Shown piece after piece: positions 1-6,418 of a DNA stretch of 7,619 nucleotides. Position numbers and translations under genes: made by a program. The stretch comes from Bacteroidota bacterium (GTDB lineage Bacteria; Bacteroidota; Bacteroidia; Bacteroidales; Cfx3-03), in assembly GCA_030706265.1 (NCBI GenBank), contig JAUZOX010000116.1:1-7619 (forward strand), read 5' to 3'. Numbering within the stretch: the stretch's first letter is position 1; every line of letters starts with the position of its first letter. Under the pieces are notes generated by a model that was not told the origin of the DNA, ran no database searches, and saw nothing but the letters and a program-made list of their open reading frames with translations.

Positions 1-151
1 CAGCCTGTCCCCATATCGCAACAGGTTTATTGGCCTGGATGACCATGTTGTTGCCAATGATATGCGGTAGCTTGACTTCGGCAAATGTGGAAACTGAAAT
101 AAAAAGAATCAATGCTATCGCCATCAGATTCTTCGAAAGATTTCTATTCAT
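1..151 (-). CDS. Sialate O-acetylesterase-like carbohydrate esterase, N-terminal fragment (cut by left window edge)
   Basis: Translating the minus strand from the ATG at 151-149 gives 50 codons that stay open to the window edge. Residues 1 to about 25 form a signal peptide: a basic start with R3 and K7, a hydrophobic stretch, then a cleavage region ending S-T-F-A. The mature start reads VKLPHIIGNNMVIQANKPV, followed by IWG. This closely resembles the conserved opening of bacterial sialate O-acetylesterase-like (SASA/SGNH-type) proteins, whose hallmark is V-x-L-P-x-[IL]-[FI]-x-[DN]-x-M-V-[IL]-Q. Such enzymes remove acetyl groups from sialic acids or, in environmental Bacteroidetes, from acetylated plant or algal glycans. 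The catalytic Ser and His lie outside the window and cannot be checked. It is last in the visible gene string, 118 bp after the GH36 stop. Its role is probably periplasmic deacetylation that lets glycosidases act. The family call rests only on the N-terminal motif. Confidence 0.8.
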   Translation of the reverse strand, partial: MNRNLSKNLMAIALILFISVSTFAEVKLPHIIGNNMVIQANKPVAIWGQA

Positions 152-269
152 TAGTAATTGATTTTATTAAATAGGTCGTATGGAATCAGTATGTATGCCC
201 GGTTCAACGGTGTTTTTGTTTTCAAACATGCTTGGTTCATCTCTTTGTATTGTAGTCGGTTATGTTTAA
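152..269 (-). other. Intergenic gap between GH36 gene and esterase gene
   Basis: This 118-bp A/T-rich spacer separates the GH36 stop (272-270) from the esterase ATG (151). I see no convincing terminator: the only inverted match, CCG/CGG around 199-210, is a three-base stem with no U-tract. The esterase ATG is preceded by an A/T-rich leader without a Shine-Dalgarno sequence, as is usual in Bacteroidetes. The spacer is long enough for an internal promoter, so co-transcription with GH36 is plausible but not proven. Confidence 0.6.
184..219 (-). promoter_or_regulatory. Candidate upstream element of the esterase gene, shared with the multidomain gene
   Basis: Reading the minus strand, this segment holds ACAAAAACAC (219-210), then AACCG (204-200), then ATACTGATT (192-184), ending about 32 bases before the esterase ATG. 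The same three words in the same order (the last as ATACTAATT) occur upstream of the multidomain gene at 6382-6344, with different spacing. It could be a promoter or a binding site for a shared regulator. It does not fit the Bacteroidetes -7 consensus TAnnTTTG, and chance similarity in A/T-rich DNA remains possible. Confidence 0.2.
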
Positions 270-2444
270 TTAATTTGTTGTGCTGAATTCGATTACCATG
301 CTGTCAAATTCATTTTTTGAGGTTGGGATCAATCCGTCGCGCATGAGCGTTGCTCCATCTAAAACCTTACCGTCAATAGCCAGTTTTGAACTTTCATTTT
401 CCGGAAGATTTACCTCCTTAATCCGGTATTTGCGCAAGGGATCGAGGCCGCGTGGCTTTAAGACGACCGGGCTTCCTGCTTTGAGCTGGTAAATGAACAA
501 GACCGCTTTTGACTTATCCACCGCCACATAGTCCAGCGAAGCCCTTGGGCCTTCATATGGAGATTCAAGCCGGTACAGGTCACCCTGTTGTACGATTTCA
601 CGCAGGTTTTCCTTGTATAGTTTGATTCCAGCAGCAAGTACATTGCGTTCTTCAGGGGTGTTTTTCCGGATATCCATATCGACACCCAGTGCCCCACTCA
701 TGGCCACATTGATTGCAAACCTCAGTGGGCGTTTTCCCATGTTGGTGACATGGGAGGCAATGGTATTGGCTGGGAAGAAATGGCTATAGCCCCATTGCAT
801 GTAAATCCTTCTGACAGGATCGGTGTTGTCGCTGGGCCAGAACGAATGAAAATATTTCAAGGCCCCATAGTCGACGCGGCCACCGCCACCTGAACAGACC
901 ATGGCCATCACGTTGGGATACTTTTTGGCCATGCGGCCCATGATGTCATAAAGTGCGAAGTTGTAATCGATGAGCAGATGTGATTGCTCGTCGGGTTTAA
1001 GGTAGGTGGAACCGGGTTGTGTGACGTAACGGTTGCAATCCCACTTTGTATAGGAAATGTCGCTGCTCTGTGAAAAGGTTTTATCGATTACATTCCAGAC
1101 ATATTCTTTGGCTTCGGGACGGGTCAGATCCAATACCAGCTGATTGCGACTGAGTTGCGGCTCACGGTGGGGTTCACCGATTGCCCATTCAGGATGGTTT
1201 TCGAATAATTCGGTCAAGGGGTTCACCATTTCAGGTTCAAGCCAGATACCGAACTTTACATTGCGTTTTTGGGCTTCCTTTGCAAGATAGGGGAGGCCTT
1301 GCGGTAACCTGACTTTATTGGCGTCCCAATCCCCTAGACCTGATTTGGGCGTGTCGCGGGGATATTTATTGCCAAACCAGCCATCATCAAGGAGGAATAA
1401 ATCTGCGCCTATTTGTTTGGCACCATCAAATAACGAAACGATGGTGGATTCGTCAAATTTCATTCCCGTGGCTTCCCAGTTGTTGACCACTACCGGCCGT
1501 GGCTTTTGGCCGTCGCGGATGCCATATTTGAGGGCCCAACGATGAAAATTACGGCTAACCTGTCCTTTGCCTTCCGTGCTGAAAGTCCAGTACATGGATG
1601 GGGTCGTAAAGACCTTGCCGGGCTGCAGCTTGTATTGGGATCCGAAGGGATTGATTCCGCATAATGCGCGTAAACGGTTGGCATTATCCATTTCAAAGGA
1701 AAGCTGGAAGCTGCCTGACCAGCCCAAAGTGCCGCCATACACATCTCCGGAGTCTTCACGGGCGGAGTCATTGACAGATAAGATAAACGAGGGATTGCGC
1801 ATCTGCTGAGCCCTGACACCCAACTTTGAATCAAGGACCTTGATTCCGGGGGTAAGTTTTTCCTCAACCATTTGAAACTCTTTCTTGTATGCACCATAAA
1901 ACTGGCTTAACCAATAGTTCCGGGCATGAAATACGGGTGAGGAAGACGCAAAACGAAATAATGTCACCGGACCATTCTCCTTATGGGAAATCTCAGCCCA
2001 TTGTTCGATCAGGTCCTCGTTGTAATAAGCCTTAATACAGATTGTGACATAAAAAGGATAGTAGGAGTCTTTTAGTTCTATCCTTGTCAATGAAACATTG
2101 TTATCGATTGCCTTCACAGACTGCCTGACAAAAACAAGGTCGGTGGAGGTATTGCCGTCTGCATGAAAAGCCTGAATGGCAGGTTCCCAGATAAAGCCAT
2201 TTCCCGAGGGTGGAAGAAATTCATCCTCACGGCCTGCTATATTGGCGGGGATTGAAATTTCCTGATCCGTCCGGCCATAGGCAAGCTGGTAAATCCTGTT
2301 GTCGGCAGCACGAAAGAGCGTGAGCTTCGAGTGTGCTGTCGGGATACTGATTAAACGTTCTTTTAATGTATCGGCAGGAACGCCCGAATAGGCTTTAATA
2401 ATTGAAAAACAGATGAGGACAAGAAATAAACATGGATGCTTCAT
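270..2444 (-). CDS. GH36 alpha-galactosidase, secreted to periplasm
   Basis: The 724-residue protein has the usual length of the long GH36 alpha-galactosidases. Residues 1-20 are a signal peptide (basic MKH, then a hydrophobic run). Next come an N-terminal beta-sandwich (about 30-300), a TIM barrel (about 315-640) and a small C-terminal beta domain. Visible barrel motifs are NNWEATG at 321-327, LLDDGWFG at 351-358, WLEPEMV at 401-407, KWDCNRY at 467-473, CSGGGGR at 517-523 and SDNTD at 538-542. By family knowledge D469 is the nucleophile and D539 (first Asp of SDNTD) the acid/base, so the enzyme looks intact. GH36 enzymes release terminal alpha-galactose with retention of configuration; some members act on alpha-GalNAc, so exact specificity is open. 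There is no T9SS sorting domain, which suggests a periplasmic enzyme working on imported oligosaccharides. It starts 12 bp after the stop of the upstream multidomain gene, which strongly suggests co-transcription and possibly translational coupling. Its start region lies in an A/T-rich leader without a Shine-Dalgarno sequence. Confidence 0.95.
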   Translation of the reverse strand: MKHPCLFLVLICFSIIKAYSGVPADTLKERLISIPTAHSKLTLFRAADNRIYQLAYGRTDQEISIPANIAGREDEFLPPSGNGFIWEPAIQAFHADGNTSTDLVFVRQSVKAIDNNVSLTRIELKDSYYPFYVTICIKAYYNEDLIEQWAEISHKENGPVTLFRFASSSPVFHARNYWLSQFYGAYKKEFQMVEEKLTPGIKVLDSKLGVRAQQMRNPSFILSVNDSAREDSGDVYGGTLGWSGSFQLSFEMDNANRLRALCGINPFGSQYKLQPGKVFTTPSMYWTFSTEGKGQVSRNFHRWALKYGIRDGQKPRPVVVNNWEATGMKFDESTIVSLFDGAKQIGADLFLLDDGWFGNKYPRDTPKSGLGDWDANKVRLPQGLPYLAKEAQKRNVKFGIWLEPEMVNPLTELFENHPEWAIGEPHREPQLSRNQLVLDLTRPEAKEYVWNVIDKTFSQSSDISYTKWDCNRYVTQPGSTYLKPDEQSHLLIDYNFALYDIMGRMAKKYPNVMAMVCSGGGGRVDYGALKYFHSFWPSDNTDPVRRIYMQWGYSHFFPANTIASHVTNMGKRPLRFAINVAMSGALGVDMDIRKNTPEERNVLAAGIKLYKENLREIVQQGDLYRLESPYEGPRASLDYVAVDKSKAVLFIYQLKAGSPVVLKPRGLDPLRKYRIKEVNLPENESSKLAIDGKVLDGATLMRDGLIPTSKNEFDSMVIEFSTTN

Positions 2445-2456
2445 AATCTGATGTCA

Positions 2457-5400
2457 TTATTTTATTACAACAATTTTATATGTTTCGTATGAAGTGGCGG
2501 TTACCAACCGAACGAGGTATGTTCCGTTCGGGATATCGGAGGTATCCAGCTGACATTCGTAATTTCCAATCAGGAGCGATTTATCGACGAGGGTTTTGAT
2601 TTCAGTTCCCTTTAAATCATAAATCGAAAGCCTGGACATTCCGGTATTGGGGATGTAATACAAAATCCTGGCAGTCGAATTTATTGGATTTGGCATTACT
2701 GTCAGCTTTTGAATGGATTGGTCTTTTGAGTCATCAATGCCAACCGGGCTGTCTTTAGTCACAGTGACATTGTCAAACCTAACGGGGCAAATAGTCCCCG
2801 ACACATGGCTTGATACCGCCACTCCAATGTAAACATCCTGTGCCATTGGTATTGTCACGTCGCCTATCTTCCACCAGATGTTACCTTCCGAAGACTCGTA
2901 ACCGGTCAGTACATTATTGTTCCTGACCAGCTTAACCCAGAAGGGGGAGACACCGGTTGCTTTGGTGGTTGAACTGGCGCTTCCCGTCGAAGGACGTTGC
3001 TGTAATGCGATTCCGCTACTTGAGGAAACCAGCATGAATGCGTTGGCCGAATTGGCATTTAACGACTCCCGGATCATGACGCCGGCTTTTGCCCATACAT
3101 TGGTATTGGTAATATTGATCACCTGTGCGCTTATTTCCCCATTTCCTTTTAAAGGCTGGTACACAAAATGACATTGATCGCTGGTGCCATAAATATCGGT
3201 TCCCGAACCGTTGACAAAAAATTTCCCGTCTGCATAATTTGCACTTCCGGTAGCTGTTGGTGCACCTATATCCTGGTGTTGCCATGGATCGGGGATCGGA
3301 ATCAGGCGGGTCGATGCTTTTGTTATGTTGGAATAGTCGGAATTACCGGCATTGTTTTCAGCGCGAACCCGGTAGTAATAGGTGATGGTATCTCCAATGC
3401 CGGCATCCGTAAAGGACTTTGTGTTTGGATCTGTAATCGTGAGTGTGTTCCAGGTCGTTCCTTTATCGGATGATCGTTCGATCCGGAACAGATCTTCGTT
3501 GTAGGACTCGTCAAACCAGGTTAAATTGATCTGGTTTCCGGATATCGCCGTTGCCTGGGCATACGTCGGTGGAGCAGGGACAGCTGGAACCAGACGATCG
3601 GCCAGCTGAGCCTCATACAGACTGGCAGGTGTGACATGAGCTCCCTTCGATTCAATAAATCCGGCAGGTTCGGTGGTCCAGTCGCCAACATTGGTGATGG
3701 TGGCATTACAACCAATTGACCAGTTGATATGATCTGCGGGTGGCTTTTGAACGATCATATGAGGAACATCACAATTCCAGAACATGGTTTGTGAACCGGC
3801 CCATCCGTGTCCGGATCCGGAGTTCTCGCGGTTCTGGACATTGATGTTGCCATCACTCACGATATTATCAAACAGGATTCCGGTTGACCAGCGGTGGTGG
3901 GGACCTATATCGGCAAACTCCGAAGTCGCCTTGCTGTTGACGAATACACTCGGACCTGCCGTACAACTTCCATCAACATAATCATGTCTGCCACCACGGG
4001 TTATGCAATTTTTTACGAGGTTGCGTTGCCCGTCGTTGTTGAAAGAATATTTACGTCCCCCCGTAGTTTGTGACATGGGATCAAGCATTTTGCAGTTGTC
4101 GACGGTCATCCACCTCGATTGTTCTCCAAGGTTTACAGCTGCATAACCAAAGTAATAGACTTCGAGATTACGGGCCCAGCCATTGATGATTTTGTCGAAA
4201 AATACGGCATTCCATCCATGGTTTTCATCGTCAAGCGCCGTATAGGTAGAAGCAAAACGGATGTTTTCAATACCGCAGTTTTGAATCCGGTTTAGATTGA
4301 TCTTGACCACATAACCATCCGAATAGGTCGGATCGATATAATCCACAATCGGAGCGTCGAAGTAGATCACGTTTCCATCGATCCTGGTAATCTGTCGCTC
4401 GTAGTTCACCTTGTACGCCGAAGGGGTCCAGCCATATTGGGCTGTATTGAGCAGGTCAATCCAGGCCTGGTTTGGTACCCGGCGGAAATAAACCCAATCG
4501 CCAACATGAAAGTTATGTCCAGCCTCCACCGTCACTTTATTGATACCATAAGGGACATAAAGATCGGTTACTTTTTTGGCCGTGGTTTCGTCGGTCGATA
4601 CACCTGAAGTACCGGCAATCTTGATTAAATCGGACTGGGTTGTCGCGGTGGCAATGAACCGTGTTCCATTTGCATCTGAACCTTCACCCATCAAGACGAT
4701 GCCGCTTGCATTTACATTAATCGTGCTGCTGATATTGTATACTCCCTTTTTGAAGAGTATCTCTCCCCGGAAGCCATCGGCATCCAAAGGCATGGCTGCA
4801 ACTTCATTAATGGCACCCTGGATGTTTTGCAGGTTATCTCCGGCAACCGGAGTCACGGTCTTTACAATTTTGATGTTATTGGGAATATTGGCTTCGCTGT
4901 TTTTATATCCTACGCCGCTGAAATCAGGAACGGTGTTTCCTTTTGCATCTGCTTTATAGACAAGTTTTCCATTGGTATCATAGCTCACCAGAGAAGAAGC
5001 ATTGACAAGGCCACCGGCATTGCGTCGTGCCTTCTCCCAAAGCAGTCTTGCCGTGATCTGGGGAGACGATGGAATCTTGTTGGTGCTGATTTCAATGTTT
5101 CCCACCGTAAGGAACTTGTCGGGACGAAATTCGGTAAGATAGATGTATTCATCCCTCACATAGTTGTCTCCGCCGGCATTTCCGGTACCGGTTGTTCCAT
5201 CGACACGACCGGCATAAATTCCACCTGTGACGGTGCTGAGGATCACGTCGAAATAAGTATTGGCAAACGGGACCAAATCGCTGTATTTGATTCCATAACG
5301 CCCACTCTGAAAGGCAATCCAAAGTCCTTCCGCATCATAGGCAAAGTGGTTGGCATCTTCCGTTCCGGTTGGCAGGGCGTAAGCCCAGATCCAGCAGCTG

Positions 5401-6269
5401 GTGCCTTTAGCTGACGTATTGGGTTTGAGATTGGCAAAGAACCAATCGATGTTGGGCTTGACAATCGAATCATATTTAGCGACTCTCGTTGAATCGTCTC
5501 CAAGCAGTAAATGGCATTCGGTCAGCCGGACAAAGCCATTGGTCAACATCCAGGCCTGATTCCACGGGGCTGGTTCATTGGGCTTATACGTATTGGGTGC
5601 ACCCGGGAAATAATAATGGTTGCTCTCGCTGGTGCGGATAAAACGGGGAAGGATCCATTTGTCCATCACGTAATCGCCTTCCTTGATGTATTTTAAGGCC
5701 CTTTCCTTGTAAGTAGCTCCGTAACCGTCAGGATCTCCAATGCCAACGGGGGTGTTCCAGATCGCAGGATTCTGCAATATAAGCTTCGAACAAAATGCCA
5801 TGTGTGATAGGATCTCTCCCTGTTCCACACCGGCCCCGGCAGGATAGTCGGTGCTGGAAGGCCAGACGGGATCAATCTGGTTCGTCCAGGTTAACAACTG
5901 TCCTCCATTGGCGGCAGAGGCCAGGTCGTTGCGGCCTGCCAATGCAGCATCGCAGTAAAAGATCATGCGATCGAGGATTGCGATATCATGGGAGGTTTCA
6001 TACATCAATCCGCATGCTTCGATGGCCTTGCCTGAATTGCCATAAACCCAGATGTTGCCGGTACCCGTGGCAGGGGGTTGAACCTTTGCAACCATGTAGT
6101 TTTTGAAGGCATCTATTTCATTCTGGGTGACCGGACCTGTCAGCCCGTCACAAACCATCGATTGTGCTATTACAGTCGATGAGGCAATAAGATTTATGAA
6201 AACCAATATCAAAAATGTTTTTCTAACAATGGCTTCCTTTTTAATGAATATGTCTTTTAAATGAATCAT
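2457..6269 (-). CDS. Multidomain T9SS-exported protein: putative alpha/alpha-toroid, beta-helix, FN3, LamG-like domain, type A sorting domain
   Basis: This 1270-residue protein is probably a surface carbohydrate-active enzyme of unknown specificity. A signal peptide spans residues 1-36 with an unusually long polar n-region; ATG 6269 is the only ATG between an upstream in-frame TAA and the hydrophobic core. Residues 36-421 are a module about 72% identical to the neighbouring gene, rich in amphipathic helices and aromatic/His clusters (SNHYYFPG 216-223, EPAPWNQAW 232-240, NHFAYDAEGLW 307-317), which I read as an alpha/alpha toroid. Residues about 430-890 resemble a right-handed parallel beta-helix of the pectate-lyase-3 type: an entry segment with VPDF and GVGY (447-455), GEILFKKGVY (502-511), then RHDYVDG (761-767) and GPHHRW (789-794). 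An FN3 domain follows at about 897-987 (W918, YYYRVRAENNAG), then a LamG/DUF1349-like beta-sandwich at about 993-1172 (AGVMIRES 1062-1069). Residues about 1188-1270 match the type A T9SS C-terminal domain (MPNP at 1192-1195, YLVRLVT, final KIVVIK), so the protein should cross the outer membrane and be anchored or released. GH36 lies 12 bp downstream. No catalytic function can be assigned with certainty. Confidence 0.85.
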   Translation of the reverse strand: MIHLKDIFIKKEAIVRKTFLILVFINLIASSTVIAQSMVCDGLTGPVTQNEIDAFKNYMVAKVQPPATGTGNIWVYGNSGKAIEACGLMYETSHDIAILDRMIFYCDAALAGRNDLASAANGGQLLTWTNQIDPVWPSSTDYPAGAGVEQGEILSHMAFCSKLILQNPAIWNTPVGIGDPDGYGATYKERALKYIKEGDYVMDKWILPRFIRTSESNHYYFPGAPNTYKPNEPAPWNQAWMLTNGFVRLTECHLLLGDDSTRVAKYDSIVKPNIDWFFANLKPNTSAKGTSCWIWAYALPTGTEDANHFAYDAEGLWIAFQSGRYGIKYSDLVPFANTYFDVILSTVTGGIYAGRVDGTTGTGNAGGDNYVRDEYIYLTEFRPDKFLTVGNIEISTNKIPSSPQITARLLWEKARRNAGGLVNASSLVSYDTNGKLVYKADAKGNTVPDFSGVGYKNSEANIPNNIKIVKTVTPVAGDNLQNIQGAINEVAAMPLDADGFRGEILFKKGVYNISSTINVNASGIVLMGEGSDANGTRFIATATTQSDLIKIAGTSGVSTDETTAKKVTDLYVPYGINKVTVEAGHNFHVGDWVYFRRVPNQAWIDLLNTAQYGWTPSAYKVNYERQITRIDGNVIYFDAPIVDYIDPTYSDGYVVKINLNRIQNCGIENIRFASTYTALDDENHGWNAVFFDKIINGWARNLEVYYFGYAAVNLGEQSRWMTVDNCKMLDPMSQTTGGRKYSFNNDGQRNLVKNCITRGGRHDYVDGSCTAGPSVFVNSKATSEFADIGPHHRWSTGILFDNIVSDGNINVQNRENSGSGHGWAGSQTMFWNCDVPHMIVQKPPADHINWSIGCNATITNVGDWTTEPAGFIESKGAHVTPASLYEAQLADRLVPAVPAPPTYAQATAISGNQINLTWFDESYNEDLFRIERSSDKGTTWNTLTITDPNTKSFTDAGIGDTITYYYRVRAENNAGNSDYSNITKASTRLIPIPDPWQHQDIGAPTATGSANYADGKFFVNGSGTDIYGTSDQCHFVYQPLKGNGEISAQVINITNTNVWAKAGVMIRESLNANSANAFMLVSSSSGIALQQRPSTGSASSTTKATGVSPFWVKLVRNNNVLTGYESSEGNIWWKIGDVTIPMAQDVYIGVAVSSHVSGTICPVRFDNVTVTKDSPVGIDDSKDQSIQKLTVMPNPINSTARILYYIPNTGMSRLSIYDLKGTEIKTLVDKSLLIGNYECQLDTSDIPNGTYLVRLVTATSYETYKIVVIK
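5007..6164 (-). repeat. Tandem duplicated toroid module, copy in the multidomain gene
   Basis: Residues 36-421 of the multidomain protein align without a single gap to residues 12-397 (counted from M at 7615) of the neighbouring gene. A hand count gives about 109 differences in 386 positions, or about 72% identity. Many DNA differences fall on third codon positions: for example the ALKYIK stretch differs at three bases and no residues. That pattern indicates an old duplication under purifying selection. Divergence is higher at the C-terminal end (about residues 380-420) than in the central part (TYKERALKYIKEGDYVMD is identical in both). Confidence 0.9.
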
Positions 6270-6418
6270 TTTATTTGACTGATAGATTGTTCTAATTCTC
6301 AGGTTTCCTTTTTATGAAGCGGATGCTGAAAGAATATATTGCAAATTAGTATTTAGACGGTTGAAGTTTAAAGTGTTTTTGTCTGAAGACCTTGCCTGAT
6401 ATTCAGTAGCCCTTGCTA
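6270..6418 (-). other. Intergenic gap between stand-alone toroid gene and multidomain gene
   Basis: This 149-bp A/T-rich spacer holds no gene. A four-base inverted repeat (GTCT/AGAC, 6381-6390) exists but has a two-base loop, so no terminator is called. No clear TAnnTTTG box is present. The leader immediately before the ATG at 6269 is AATAAA, typical of Bacteroidetes starts that lack a Shine-Dalgarno sequence. The gap is larger than the 12 bp that follows the multidomain gene, so a promoter for the multidomain/GH36 pair could lie here. Confidence 0.6.
6344..6382 (-). promoter_or_regulatory. Candidate upstream element of the multidomain gene, shared with the esterase gene
   Basis: On the minus strand this holds ACAAAAACAC (6382-6373), AACCG (6362-6358) and ATACTAATT (6352-6344), followed directly by TG. 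The three words recur in the same order before the esterase gene (219-184), with spacers of 10 and 5 bases here against 5 and 7 there. The element lies about 75 bases before the ATG. It may be a promoter region or a regulator site; variable spacing and A/T richness keep confidence low. Confidence 0.2.

Noticed and set aside
223..230. CATGTTTG on the minus strand as a Bacteroidetes -7 box for the esterase
   Set aside because: It matches TAnnTTTG except at the first base, but no TTTG-like -33 element is found about 19-21 bases upstream, so support is too weak to call.
1067..1072. The SDIS/KWDCNRY region of GH36 as a possible inactive site because Cys follows the nucleophile
   Set aside because: A Cys after the KWD Asp is within normal variation for GH36, and the acid/base and sugar-binding motifs are all present.
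280..1809. Several plus-strand frames of 70-80 codons opposite the GH36 gene
   Set aside because: They are antisense to a clearly functional enzyme with intact catalytic motifs, show no homology-like motifs, and have no plausible leader.
4827..5414. A 195-codon open frame on the plus strand
   Set aside because: It lies wholly antisense to the toroid/beta-helix part of the multidomain gene, has no recognisable domain, and its composition fits an antisense shadow of a strongly coding strand.
6381..6390. Inverted repeat GTCTGAAGAC as a terminator after the stand-alone toroid gene
   Set aside because: The stem is four base pairs with a two-base loop and the following run is A-rich on the transcribed strand, so it would not form an intrinsic terminator.
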